NCBI GenBank assembly: GCA_030407085.1
Contig: JAQOWT010000018.1
Coordinates: forward strand, 1 to 64,000
Length of the DNA stretch: 64,000 nucleotides
Direction of reading: 5' to 3'
Source of the DNA: Trichopria drosophilae
Lineage: Eukaryota > Arthropoda > Insecta > Hymenoptera > Diapriidae
The position numbers and the translations under genes were made by a program. Positions 21,659-33,255 of the stretch are shown piece after piece. How positions within the stretch are numbered: position 1 is the stretch's first letter; the number at the start of each line of letters is the position of its first letter. The notes under the pieces were generated by a model. That model searched no databases, was not told where the DNA came from, and saw only the letters and a list, made by a program, of their open reading frames with translations.

Positions 21659-23248
21659 CCCGCTAAACATGTAACGTAAATGAAACGTTACATGTTATCC
21701 CATTTATGGCAAAAACGTAACGTTTCGTAACAACTTCTTGATGCCGTTTACACGACGTTGCACAATATCTAAATACACAAAGCTAATGCGTAACATTACC
21801 AGAATGTCACTTTATAACAGTTTTATAAACGTTTTATGGAATCGTTTCTGCAACGTCACAAAATCACCAAGGAAATTTAAAACGTCGCATTCAGGCTACT
21901 AACGTAACATTCATGTAATGTTACGAATGCAACGTTTCGTAGACATGATTTGTTGCATATCTTCTATCGTTTCGGCCGGTTCCACCTCAGACTTCGCCAT
22001 CAAGATTCGGAAGCTTTCGAATGCAGCATTTATTTTCGTATATTAGCATGATTTACATGCAATCTTTTTCTTCTTATAGTTATTCTTTTTTCTGGTGCAT
22101 AATATTATTTGCTATTATTAATTTTGTTCTTTTTATTTCTTATACGTGTGTAACTTAAATACATTGATGTCCATTAAATTCAATATTTTTTTTGTAATAT
22201 TACTACAAAAATTAATTTAAAATATAGAGTAATTTGAGGCTGAGACTGCAATGAAGTGAAATTTAACTATTGTTATACTTCACATTTGAAATTGAAACGG
22301 GTTTTGTAATATTTAGAGAATATGCATTTTATGTATACAGTGTATTTATTTTAAAAAACTCGTTCGCTTTTAATATATTTATGTACAAAATTTGTAAATT
22401 TCCGTCACTTGTCCAGAAAAATAACTCGCACCTTATTATTTTTAATGTAAATTGTATTAAATTTAATTCATAATTTAAAAAGTGGTTCACTTGTGTTAAT
22501 TTTAATATCCGCGTAATTTCATAACTTATTTCCAAGTAGTGCATTTGTAAAATATACGTGTGTCAATTAACTTTACATTTTTTTAAACATTGTCTATTAA
22601 TCCATTTCGTTTAAAAAAAATATTATACGGATATCTTAAAAATATTTATTTAAATTACAATAAATTACTACAAAATAGTCAAATAATATTAAAATATTAT
22701 TATTCCCAATATAGAAATGACAAAATTAATTAAACATATCTTGTTTAAACTAAACCCGCATTTATCAAGAAGCCTTCTACGATTGAGTATAAGAGCTCTC
22801 GTTCGCATGGTAATACGTATGCGAGCGTAGCGTAGTGGTTAAGACGTCAGCGTTGTAACCGGTAGACCCGGGTTCGATCCTCGGTCGGGACGGATTTTTC
22901 TTAGATTCATAGATTTATTTGCGAGTAAAATTATAAAACATTCTTTCATAACATATCTAACGATACATAAATAATAATAAAATTCGAATTGAATAAAATA
23001 ATTCGTCGAATTTCTTATAATTTTTATTTATGACCGTTTAATGTAACGTTTTTACAACGTTGGATGTATAGTTTTCAAACGTCGCAGGTACGTTACGAAT
23101 GAAACGTTATTTAAAAACCGTAAATGTGGCAGGACATTTCTGGTTCCAAGGACGTCCCAAAAATGTTTTTGCAATGAAACAAGTTTGGTCGCATGGCTAT
23201 AATGCGACGTTTCAAAGATGTTGCTGTAACGGAATATTGTTTAGCGGG
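21659..23248. mobile_element. 1.6-kb TIR element absent from the right arm
   Basis: The ends are CCCGCTAAACA and its exact complement TGTTTAGCGGG. The right arm runs straight through the equivalent site (near 63677-63680), so this is a private insertion. Behind both ends lie many copies of ACGTTTC/GAAACGT and TGTAACGTT in both orientations, typical of subterminal binding-site arrays. No transposase ORF was seen, so it is non-autonomous. The target duplication could not be read with certainty and the superfamily is open. A tRNA-like sequence lies inside at 22821-22893. Confidence 0.6.
22821..22893 (+). repeat. tRNA-derived SINE head (A and B boxes)
   Basis: An A-box-like TAGCGTAGTGG (22828-22838) and a perfect B box GGTTCGATCC (22871-22880) are spaced as in a tRNA gene. 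The T-arm can pair (CCGGG with CTCGG, one wobble), but the 5' acceptor strand does not match TCGGGAC at the 3' end and the anticodon stem is poor. A T-run follows, as expected of a Pol III terminator. This favours a tRNA-derived SINE over a working tRNA gene. Confidence 0.5.
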
Positions 23249-23359
23249 TCTTTACGCCTCTTTCTTTCTCGATGGAGTAATGCATTTCTAGTAGGTATAT
23301 TAACAATCTCAATTCATGGATTATTAGGCATAACAACGATCGAATATAAAATTTATTTA

Positions 23360-24609
23360 CACGCTGACAAAAAATGTCCCAATTTCAAGTAAATTTTTAC
23401 TTGAATAGTCACAACAAAATGTTGACTTATTGTTCGTGTAGGACCGGGCGGAAAATTCGTTAAATAATACACTCGATTTCAACTTAATAATTTCTTGGAT
23501 GCTTTATTTAAAATTATGGCGACGGCGATATCGCGAGACCGATTAACCGCAACGATCTTACGAAAGCGAAGTTGGAAGTTCGAATGAATTCTCGTACTTG
23601 AGGAGTCACCCGTTTTTATAGCCATTCGTTGCTATGTACGTCGTCAAGGACTTTGATGTTTTTTGTTTTCTCGAGTTCTCGATGGATCTAGAAATTTCGA
23701 TTCCGAAGCTCAGGTGATACCTCCTTAGCCAAACTTACCCTTTCTCCCCCTTTCTATAATTCGATACGTGCGAACAAAAAAGAATACCAACGAAAACGAT
23801 GATCCCTGTATTTTAAATTACCGACCATCGATCTCCGTACTTTTGATTTACGAACTCTCGGACTTCTTGTTCGCCAGGGAACCAGCAACGGCAGCAATCG
23901 GCTCCGTGCGTAACCCCACTGGTTACTATCCATCCGGGAGTGAATCGCCAGTAGATCGGTTTACTTGAATCTAAACGAGCCTCTTTTTAGATTCACACTA
24001 AACTATACTTCAACTAAAACCAAAACGAACAACTTTGCTCCGAAATGTAACCTTCCCGCTCCGAAATGTAACATCCCTGCTCCGAAATGTAACCTCCCTG
24101 CTCCGAAATGTTATATCCTAGCTCCGAAATGCAACACCCCCGAACCGAAATGAAACACCCTTACCTCGAACCGAAATCGGTATATATGAACACTTATTTA
24201 ATCGCGCGTCTATTAACTTGCGACTCCTCAAATACCATTCAATACAATTATTTATAACCTAGAATATACCGTTGCCATATATGAAGGGCCCGTACATAGT
24301 ACCTATAGGCACCCTTCTTGCGGCTGCAGCCGACTTCTTTGAGGAGTACCCCCATTCGGATGTGCAATGGCGTGGGGAAAACTGCAGAAAAACCCACGCC
24401 GGGTACCGCAAATATCGCACTTCGATTCTGTCCGGAACACTTATAATAGAAAAATAGTTTGTTAATTCAACTAAATATTAATTAGATTTTATCCAGCAAG
24501 TAAATATTTATTTAAATTAAGAAAATATTTCCTTATTTTAAGTAAATATTTTGTTGCGACTATTCAACTAAATATTGACTTGAAATTAGCAAATTTTTTG
24601 TTCAGTGAA
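23360..24609. repeat. Palindromic MITE, left-arm copy, split by a solo LTR
   Basis: The intact version is at 63337-63570 in the right arm. Ends read ACGCTGACAAAAAATGTCCC on one side and the loose complement AGCAAATTTTTTGTTCAGTG on the other. Both halves repeat phrases such as CAAGTAAATTTTTACTTGAA and GACTATTCAA. Here the element is interrupted by the LTR at 23431-24439. Confidence 0.6.
23431..24439. mobile_element. Solo LTR, 1,009 bp, with 5-bp target duplication
   Basis: The segment begins TGTTCGTG and ends CCGGAACA (TG...CA). It is flanked by CTTAT at 23426-23430 and 24440-24444. The right arm has the unoccupied site with one copy (ATAAG at 63500-63504). This is the mark of an LTR retrotransposon reduced to one LTR by recombination. 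A 21-bp period repeat with core CTCCGAAATGTAAC occurs about seven times at 24033-24165, just upstream of a TATA-like GGTATATATGAAC near 24179, suggesting a repeated promoter element in U3. The LTR has no similarity that I can see to the BEL/Pao LTRs in the right arm, apart from the shared TGTTCGT start. Confidence 0.85.
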
Positions 24610-25821
24610 CAACATTGTTCTTAAGGTTATATATATTGTTACATTTCGCAGATTGTTTTTAAAAAAATGCAATTCCAAAAAATAATGTTAAAAACAGTGT
24701 AGAATTGAAAGAATTCTTTTGTCAGATTATAATGCGGTTCGCCTGCTTCCAAAAAAAGTTTGAGTGTATTTATAAAATGTTTATAATGTAGATAATTGTT
24801 ATTGCAAAATTTTGATAAACAGTTGTTTCGTATACATTTGATACCAATTACAGCAGTTATATATTAAAAGTGTAATTTTTCTCATAAACACGCAGAATAA
24901 AAAAACTAGGGGATATTAAAAAGGAAATGTAATAATGCAATGAAAATAATATAAAATTTTTATGGACATAAAAGAATTATTAATTTGTGTTTATACAAAT
25001 TTTAAATATTTTGATAAACTTAAAGAACGTGAAGATATAATGATTAAAAATTTGGAAATGAAGAAATTTGCTGAAAGTAAAACTTACATAACTTGTTCTT
25101 GGTTCTTGGTAAGACTATTACAAAATATTTTTAATAAACTAAATTATTTCGTACAAGTCACTTTGAATAAGTTGAACAAAACCTAAAACAACATCAAACT
25201 AATTTAATATTTGTTAGTAAAATGGTCTTCAAAATGTCAAAAAGTCTTGAGTTTGAGAATGAAATGATTTTCTTCACAATTTATTTTCCTTGTGTATTAC
25301 AATAGTTTTTCCTGTCGAACGTAGATTTTAAACTACAGGTGTGCTACTAATGTTCCACAATTTTTGATCAATATACTTGGAGCGCAGATTCATATACGAT
25401 ATACACGAAAACACCCTCTAATCAATAAATTCTTAGGTACAAATGAGACTACAGTTTTTCCAACACTTAACGTATTAAATCCTGAGGTAGAGAAAAATAT
25501 TGGAGCGTGACTGTAAAGTTACAAAATTTAGAAAATTTTGTCATGAAAATATCATTTATTTTTCAAGAAAAATTATTCAAAAATTAGTAAAATTTTGCAA
25601 TAATTAAAAAAGAATTCTGTTCAAATTTTTTTTGTAAAAGGTGGTGACGAATGTCCGCTTTATGGTAATGTATTTAGAGTTACAAAAGAGTTCTTTTTGA
25701 AGAATTAATTTCCCAGTAAACAAATGAAACTATATAATAATATTTTATATTTATAAGAATGCTTTTTAAATAATGCAATATTTTTTAAATAGTATTGACT
25801 GGAAACTGATGAGCATTCTTT
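24610..25821. other. Arm sequence between MITE and piggyBac composite, no gene recognised
   Basis: Conserved with 62122-63336 in the right arm. A 74-codon frame at 24962-25186 is nearly unchanged in both arms but resembles nothing I know and has no coding signature beyond its openness. I do not call it a gene. Confidence 0.4.
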
Positions 25822-26736
25822 TTAACCCGTTAACGTCAAAATTGCACATTCCGCGTGGTACGACTTTCGTCGCTTGTATCATTGCAAAATAATTGAAGTA
25901 TTAATTTGTAAAGTAACTTACCGACTATTTTGAAGGGTGCTCTTTCGAATGGCGCGGACAAAATTTGCAAAAAATTAATGTTTACACTAAATAATGCCAA
26001 AAATATCTGAAAAAACATCAATTTTTTGAAGTAATTTTTGTTTAAATTTGAAATTTATATGGGAGAACGGACGTTAGGCGAGTGGAAAAGTATATAAAAA
26101 GTGCATAAAATGTCTGTACTGAAGAGATATGGCAATAGAATTGGTTTATTTCGTCGTAGAAAATCTAAAATTGCGGCTTTTTTGACGATAGATTTCGGAA
26201 GTTTTCGGAGATCGGAATTTAAAGGAATTCCTTCACGTTTTCGAACAAGTAAAATTTTTTTTATATGTTTTTGGGGTCGCTGATTGCGAATCCGAGCTTA
26301 AAATTGTAAAATTTAAAATGGCGGATCCAATATGGCGGACCAAATATGCAAAATAGCCCGGATCAGGATGGATCTCGGTATTCGAGGGTTTCTGGCTGAT
26401 TGTGAAACAGATGATAAAATATTGACATTCAAAATGTTGGATCTAATATGTAAGGCTAAAAATCTTAAAACAACTTGATTTGAGTGAAACTAGATAATAA
26501 TGGAACTTCAATAATATTTTTAGATCGTTCTCGTCCAAAATAACGCATCACATGTATTCATTTATTTTTTGTAATAAAAAGAATTAGTGAAAATACCTTT
26601 AGCAGCTTATTTTACGTCAGAAACGTCATCCCATTCTCACAGCGAGAAGGTAGGTATCTATTGGCAATCTTTTTTTTTTGCTTTTTGATTTTTAAAATTT
26701 TTGTTTTTGCTTTTCATCAATCGAGAGAGAAATAGA

Positions 26737-27049
26737 AAATATGCCAAATCGCATAATGTTTCCTTTTTCGGTTAAAAATGTGATCATTTTCCAATTTTTT
26801 TTGTAACATTATCATAATCTTGAAACACTTTATTATAAGATAGTATTGGAAAAAGTAGATCATCTTCTTCAATGATATCCGTATCATAGTCATTTGAACT
26901 ATATAATTAAAAGATTCACCAGAATTGCATATATCAGATACGTCTGATTTTTCTGAATTGAGGATAAACAATGCTCCGATATGATAGTCATACTCACGTG
27001 CCTCCGCCGTGCCTTACATTGGAAGTAATATTACGTTTTTTTTAGGCAT
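26737..27049 (-). pseudogene. Internally deleted piggyBac transposase relic
   Basis: The minus strand starts at the palindrome edge and encodes a diverged copy of the transposase N-terminus (SEKSDVSDICNSGESFN aligned with the DKSDMSDICNSDESFN of the plus copy; then FFQYYLIIKCFKI, a frameshifted version of FPILSYNKVFQ). It then jumps to a segment matching residues about 231-247 (CATTATGCGATTTGGCATAT...TCGATTGATGA) before entering the 3' UTR-like A-rich tract. More than half of the coding sequence, including two of three catalytic positions, is gone. Confidence 0.7.
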
Positions 27050-27430
27050 TCTGAGAAGTACTAAAATGTTTTTGAAACGCGTAAAAGAAAAAAGTACGTA
27101 TCTAATATTTTCTTTCGAAATCTATTCGAAAATAAAGAATGAACTTAAGGAAAAAAAAAGTTCTACATATCTAATTCTTCGCACACTATTTCGCTTACGA
27201 AAAACGGGTCGTTTGAAAACGAGCCGCGTGAAGGCGCTGCGCAGAGAGAACATAGCAGAGGAGGATATGCCCGTTTCTCGCAAGCGAAGTTGTGCACAAG
27301 GAATTAGATATGTAGAACCTTTTTTCTCAAGTTCACTCTTGATTTTCGAATAGATTTCGAAAGAAAATATTAGATACATACTTTTTTCTTTTACACGTTT
27401 CAAAAACATTTTAATTCTTCTCAGAATGCC
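27045..27430. repeat. 386-bp palindrome between the two piggyBac halves
   Basis: The left half starts GGCATTCTGAGAAGTACTAA and the right half ends in the near-complement TTAATTCTTCTCAGAATGCC. Pairing continues inward through TTTCGAAATCTATTCGAAAA to the centre near 27238. The two transposase start codons sit at its edges, pointing outward, so it is in the position of a shared 5' UTR or bidirectional promoter. The ORFs read from it on both strands are mirror images produced by the palindrome. Confidence 0.8.
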
Positions 27431-29076
27431 AAAAAGAAAACGTAATACTACTCCTAATATAAGTATTGCTGAGGCACGTGAGTATTATGATCATATCGAA
27501 GCAGTTTTTACACTCGATCCAGACAAATCGGATATGTCTGATATATGCAATTCTGATGAATCTTTTAATAATAGTTCAAGTGACGATGATAGGGATATCA
27601 TTGAAGAAGATGATCTACTTTTTCCAATACTATCATACAATAAAGTGTTTCAAGATTATGACAATGTAAAAAAAAAATTGAAAAATGATCACATATATAA
27701 TTGGATCGACGGAGAACAAGTGTATAATGAAGATTATAAAAACGATATTTTATTTACCGGAAAAGAGAAACAAATGTTATTATCAAGTTCTAGTACTGAC
27801 ATTTTTGAATTTTTTTTTAACTCTAATTTGAAAAATTATATCATTGAATGCACAAGAAAAAATGGATACGAGCTTTCACTTGAAAAATTGGAAGTATTTC
27901 TTGGTATAATTATATTTTCAACCTTTAACAGAAGACCCAGCCAAAGAGATTTTTGGTCAACTGACCCTTTTCTGCGAGCTGAAGCTGTTGCTTCAGCTAT
28001 GGGTGGGGTCGAATTTGAAATCATAAAATCCCACTTGAAATATTGTAAGCCTGATGATATCGATTTAGACGATAAAGCATGGCGAGTAAGGAACATGCTG
28101 AATATTTTTAACGAAAACATCATGCGATTTGGCGTATTTTCTACTGCACTCTCGATGGATGAAATGATGCTGAAATTTTTTGGAAAAATTAAGTTCAAGC
28201 AGTTTATCAAATCTAAACCTGTTCGATTCGGAATAAAAATGTGGGCATTATGTAGTGCAAATGGATTCCTATTTCATTTCGATGTTTATTGTGGAAAATT
28301 TTCTAAAAATACCGAGTACTTATCTAATTGTTCACAAGGCAGTAGAGTTGTTATTCAGATGCTAAACAAAATGTTGATGAAAATACCACATCGTAAATTT
28401 TTGAAATATCATGTGTATTTTGACAATCTTTTTACCAGCCCTGATTTACTCGTACACTTAAAAAAACTCGGTTTACGAGCAACTGGCACTTTGAGGAAAG
28501 ATCGGATCAAAGAGTCCAATAACATTGATAAAAATGCCTGTCGAGGAACATTTGGAGTCAAAAATGACACAAATAGTGGCATCAATTTTATGACTGTTAT
28601 GGACTCTAAACCTGTGTCAATCATTATATCTGCTGCTGGAGTCACACCATTGTTGCCAGTAAAACGTTATAATAAAGAAAAAGGAGAGAAAACGGATTTA
28701 GCATTTCCCTGTGCCTTTATAATTTATAACAAATTCATGGGAGGGGTTGACTTACACGACCAGCATTGTAATAAAATTTTACCAATGATAAGGTCAAAAA
28801 AATGAACTTGGGTCGTGTTTGTACGAATTATACAAGCTTCAATTACAAACGCGAATGTGTTGTATAATTCTGCTAGCCCCCCAAAAAGAGTTGGAATAAG
28901 AGAGTTTGCACTGAATATTTCCAGATCCTACCTTGAAAAGGCAAAAAAAAAATCATACAATTCAAACCCTAAAACGTCAGCGAAAATGTTATAAATGCCA
29001 AATTCGGACATATAAATTTTGTAAAGACTGTGACACATTTCTTTACGCGAAATGCCTGAAAGATTTGCACACATAA
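27426..29076 (+). pseudogene. piggyBac transposase with nonsense and frameshift near the C-terminus
   Basis: DDE transposase acting at TTAA sites. The open part is 459 residues (27426-28805). A basic MPKRKR start is followed by an acidic N-terminal region, then the DDE_Tnp_1_7 core: D245 in LSMDEMM, D333 in VYFDNLFTS and D442 in YNKFMGGVDLHDQ. The core is therefore complete. It stops at TGA (28803-28805) right after RSKK, where piggyBac proteins normally have tryptophan, with TWVVFVRIIQASITNANVLY continuing in the same frame. A second lesion, a frame change in the A-run near 28950, separates this from the cysteine-rich tail (RKCYKCQIR... FCKDC... KCLKDLH) that ends with TAA at 29074-29076. 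That tail binds the transposon ends in the family, so the copy is probably inactive. Confidence 0.88.
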
Positions 29077-29479
29077 TTTTATAGATATGAACAAAAAAGG
29101 TTACAAAAATAAAATAAATCTAAAAACAATCAAAAACAGAGAAAATGCAAAACAAATTTTTAAAGCAAGGAAAATAAAAAAAAATAAATAAAAAGAAAAA
29201 AGTATATGAAAAAATAAATAAAAAGCAAAAATTAAAAAAAAAATGGTTCTCAATAGATAGCTACCTCCTCGCGGTGAGAATCGGACAACGTTTACTAATG
29301 TAGTATAAACGGCCAAAGGTATTTTTATTCATTCATTTTATTACACAAAATAAATGAATATATGTGATGCGTTATTTCGAATGAGAACAATCATAAAATA
29401 TTATTGAAGTTCGGTTATTATCTGGTTTCATTAAAATAAAGTTGTTTTACCATTTTTAGTCTTGCCTATTGGATTTGCC
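29077..29479. other. A-rich 3' UTR of the piggyBac element
   Basis: Long A-rich tract (AAAATAAATAAAAAG repeats) followed by a stretch conserved with 56460-56820 in the right arm and, more distantly, with the 3' part of the deleted half. No gene. Confidence 0.55.
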
Positions 29480-30089
29480 ATTTTGAGTGTCAATATTTTG
29501 TGATCCGTTTTACAACCAGCGACCACAGAAACCCCCAAATACTAAGATTCGTACATATCGAGGTTATTTCGCACCACTTTGTCCGCCATATTGGATCCGC
29601 CATTTTGAATTTCAAAATTTTGAGCTCGGATTCGTAATCAGCGACCCCAAAAACATAAAAAAAATTTTACTTGTTCGAAAACGTGAAGGAATTCCTTTAA
29701 ATTCCGATCTCCGAAAACTTCCGAAATCTATCTTCAAAAAAGCCGCCATTTTAGATTTTCTACGACGAAATAAACCAATTCTATTGCCATATCTCTTCAG
29801 TACAGACATTTTATGCACTTTTTATATACTTTTCCACTCGCCTATCGTCCGTTCCCCCATATAAATTTCAAATTTAAAAAAAAATTACTTCAAAAAATTG
29901 ATGTTTTTTCAGATATTTTTGGCATTATTTAGTTTAAACATTAATTTTTTGCAAATTTTGTCCGCGCCGTTCGAAAGAGCACTCTTCAAAATAGTCGGTA
30001 AGTTACTCTACAAATTAATACTTCAATTATTTTGCAATGATACAAGCGACGAAATTCGTACCACGCGGAATGTGCAATTTTGACATTGG
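29480..30089. repeat. piggyBac end module with ATGGCGG pair
   Basis: One of four copies of the same module (25826-26480, 29480-30089, 55821-56460, 61490-62117). It contains CCGCCATATTGGATCCGCCA, then GGAATTCCTTTAAATTCCGA and a terminal GGAATGTGCAATTTTGAC. Modest ORFs on both strands are shared by all four copies because the modules are similar, not because of protein conservation that I can demonstrate. Confidence 0.6.
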
Positions 30090-30838
30090 TCAGAGTATAC
30101 ACAATATATTTTTAAGGTACTTTTATTATATTCAAAAAGAATTTTTACTTTATTTACGTGTTATATTATTTCGGGTATTCTTTCTAAATTGGAATTAGTT
30201 AAAAAGTATTAAATCATAAACGAAAAGTAGGTCACTCATTCAATTAGACATAAAATTTGCGAATTAATTATGAAAAACTATTTCATTAATAAAACATTAA
30301 TTTTTACTATTAGATTAGTAACCTAATTTTTATTTTAAATTAGTCTGTTTGACTCATAACCTCAGATTTAAAGAGTTCTTTTTAAATGTTCATTCTATAA
30401 CAAAAACCTTGGTCAAAATTTTACAAAAATTCTGTCACGATTAGTGAAAGTTTCAATCTCAAGTATGTTAGATATTTATTATGTAGAATGTATAAACATT
30501 AACGTCCCAGACAGTAAAATAAAAAAGAGTTCAGAATGATTTCGAAATATGCTCTAAAAGAAGTCAGAAGTTGGGGCTCTATTTTTCTGTCCGTGTTATG
30601 AACTAATGATTTTTGAAGATTTTTATTTTTTATGCAATATAAGCTAACGATAAAAGTTGTTTAAGTCCACAAAGTGGACCCCTTTTTTTTATTTAATGCA
30701 TAAGTTTGTTGAAATACTAAGTATAGTATCTCGTTCTTTATCTAAACCTAATATCTTTTAATATTGTTTATCATATCAACACCACAAAAATCATAGGGTT
30801 AAGGAAAAAATCGTGTTCAATGCGTTGCTACGAGCTTT
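30090..30838. other. Arm sequence, no gene recognised
   Basis: Matches 47589-48037 and 55515-55820 in the right arm, where a BEL/Pao element has split it near position 30403 of this arm. AT-rich, with no RNA gene or coding region visible. Confidence 0.5.
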
Positions 30839-30842
30839 AACT

Positions 30843-33255
30843 GACACACTGATAGCACAAACGGGCTAAACATACGCCGCGAGAAAAAATGGGTTATTAT
30901 TCTGTTCGCGAGCAAAGACGAAACAAATTACAGGCTGTGGGCAAAAGTGAGTTACACTATTGTGAGAGCAAAAATGACTTAAAATATTCTTCAGGACAAA
31001 AACAAATTAGAAATTTAAGTCATTCTTGCCCGCTCGGAAATTATAAGTCACTTTTACCAGCAAAGAAATTTTAACTTATCTTTGCTCGTGTTATAATTTT
31101 GTATAGAAACTTGTTCGCTTTGATATCGCAATTTTTTAACTTTTGGGATTCTTTTAAAAAATATACAAATGATTTAAAATTTTAATCATTATTTGTGTTA
31201 ATTCCCTGATTACACTATTATACCCTCCTCTTATGTTAATTCTGTAATAAAATTATTCAATTTGGTATGCTTCTACACTGAGGAAAGGATTGCTTACTAA
31301 AAAGAAGGCTTCTTAATAGTTAAGAAATCATATATTTAAATACAGCGAATCCAATAATTTTTTAAGTATAAAATAATTATTCATTTCATATAAAGCTGAC
31401 ATTTCTTAGTGCAAACAATGCATTTTATATCTTTAAGAAATATCTATTAAATGCAACCAAACGTTTCATAATAGTTAAGAAACCGCTTGTTTACTATGAG
31501 TTTGTATCTATAAAGTAATGTTAATAGCTACAAAATGTAAGGTTGGAGTCGATACGCATCGTAACATAACCTCAAATGACAACCCGGCTGCTTTGTTTGG
31601 TTTGTTAAGAACGATTGAGCGCCATTGCAATTCAGTGGTTGTTATTGTGAAAACAAATAAATTAAAGATATTGTTTATAATATTAAATATGCTTATTTTA
31701 TAAACAAATTCATCGTATAAGAAACATGTTCCATGTCTTATTTGTGAATTTGCGCAGCTGTCGAGTTCAAAGTATACGTTTTTCAACTATTAAGAAATGG
31801 TCAATTCTGATATAAGAAATAAAATGCTAATATTATATGAATCGCAATTAACAGTACAATGCCATCTTTACATTAAAAGAATGATTTCAACTTTGCAATT
31901 GAATGATATTTTTTTACAACAAACGATCCTTTCTCTCAGTGTACATTGCTTAATTCTCGGAGTTTTTGAAAGAGACGTGTACAACTGATATTCATTGTCA
32001 TTGACTTATTGTTTTCGCCAATTTTTTATTGCAAGGGCAGAATTAACTATTGAGAGGCATATTATTTGCAGAATATACGCTCCCTTATCACTGTTCGACG
32101 CTGATTTTGCCCTTGACAAGCAGAGTATCATATCCGAACTGTTTTTTGGTGCTGAAAACGATGACACTAGCAGAATTTTCCTATTCGGTCGCATTTTTGA
32201 GAAAAGTGAGGTTAAATGTAACGAAATTAGCGTTTTTGGCCATGTTTGGATTAATTTTAGGGCACAAGAGATTTTTCACAAGCGAAGTATCATATGCGAC
32301 GTGTTTTTTGTTATGATGTTAGCAGAATTTTGTGTTACGTCACATTTTCGAGATTAGACGCTACGAGCAAAAATGTGTAAAAATATTATGAAGATAAAAA
32401 TTACATTTATAAAATATTCTTTTGGGCAAAACCGAATTAAAAATGTATATCATTTTTGCTGGCGCTGAAATTATAATTCGTTTTAGCTCGCGCTATTATT
32501 TTGTATTATTGAACTTGAACGGTCGCGCTTAATAATCGTTTTAATATATCACCTTATATTGTCAATTGTCATCAACTTTGCAATTACTTTGAGTTAAGGG
32601 CATCCTTATAATATGGCCTTTCTCATTGCTAAGCTTCGCAAGCTAGTCTCAAAAGATTCAAACTTTCTAAGTTTACGAGTTTAAGTTAATCGGTAATAAT
32701 TGAATAAATCACAAAACCTGTTTAATTATATAGATATATTTTATAAAGTACATAAATGCGTTCTTAAACAAAAAATGATGAAGTACAAAAATAATATGCT
32801 ACATTATTCGTTATCGCTATCTCCACTGGCAAAATCATAGTAAGAAATAAATAACACTTTATTATTTTCATAATTGAGTTGTTTTTCGATTTCAATTATA
32901 ACAATGTCATATTTTAACAACATTCCTAAATAAATAGAATCATGTTTACACATGATTATGCTCGTGTAGATATTATTCGAATTAATACAAAAACGGGTTA
33001 ACTTTTGGAAATTGGCAAAAGTAAGTTAATTTCAGCTAACGAGTAAAAATGGTTTACTTTTTATGATGCGAGCAAAAGTGGGTTAAATATTCCATAAGAG
33101 CAAAAGTGAATTATAATTTTAATCCATTTTCGCCCTGAACATTATATAAGTCATTTTTGCTCGCGGAGGTTATTTAATTCATTTTTCCGCGTTAAAAAAG
33201 TTAACTCACTTTTGCCCGCGTTATATTTTTGACCCATTTTTATTTTCAGCGTGTC
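30843..33255. mobile_element. Family A non-autonomous DNA element, complete copy (left arm)
   Basis: The 2.4-kb element has inverted ends GACACACTGATAGC... and ...TTTTCAGCGTGTC and sits between AACT repeats (30839-30842, 33256-33259), suggesting a 4-bp target duplication. Arrays of GCGAGCAAAAGTGGGTTAA and its complement, spaced about 35-40 bp and alternating in orientation, occupy both ends and a central patch at 32355-32500. No ORF above 120 codons, so no transposase. A 4-bp target and dense subterminal repeats are compatible with Sola, Chapaev or Academ-like groups; I cannot decide. Confidence 0.7.

Larger units (their letters stand above)
25826..30089. mobile_element. Head-to-head piggyBac composite, left arm
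   Basis: The outer end follows TTAA (25822-25825) with CCCGTTAACGTCAAAATTGC. The inner end, near 30089, carries the same CAAAATTGCACATTCCGCGT phrase in inverse orientation but lacks a clear TTAA. Order: end module (25826-26480), 3' UTR remnant, minus-strand transposase relic with a large internal deletion (26737-27049), 386-bp palindrome (27045-27430), plus-strand transposase (27426-29076), 3' UTR, second end module (29480-30089). So two piggyBac copies face away from a shared 5' region, with like ends outermost. Confidence 0.75.

Noticed and set aside
22821..22893. Functional tRNA gene
   Set aside because: A and B boxes are present but the acceptor and anticodon stems do not pair properly, so a tRNA-derived SINE is more likely.
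23965..24153. PKCNLPA-repeat ORF
   Set aside because: Translation of the 21-bp tandem repeat in the solo LTR, which lies directly upstream of a TATA-like box.
24962..25186. 74-codon conserved ORF in both arms (also 62757-62981)
   Set aside because: Conservation is no higher than in neighbouring non-coding arm sequence, and there is no recognisable motif.
27009..27409. Mirror-image ORFs of 95-114 codons on both strands (also 58477-58844)
   Set aside because: They are the two readings of the same palindrome and overlap completely.
31995..32357. 120-codon ORF in family A and its relatives at 12741-13092 and 46125-46433
   Set aside because: Frames are broken differently in each copy, with internal duplication of a ~160-bp repeat. 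No protein-level conservation.
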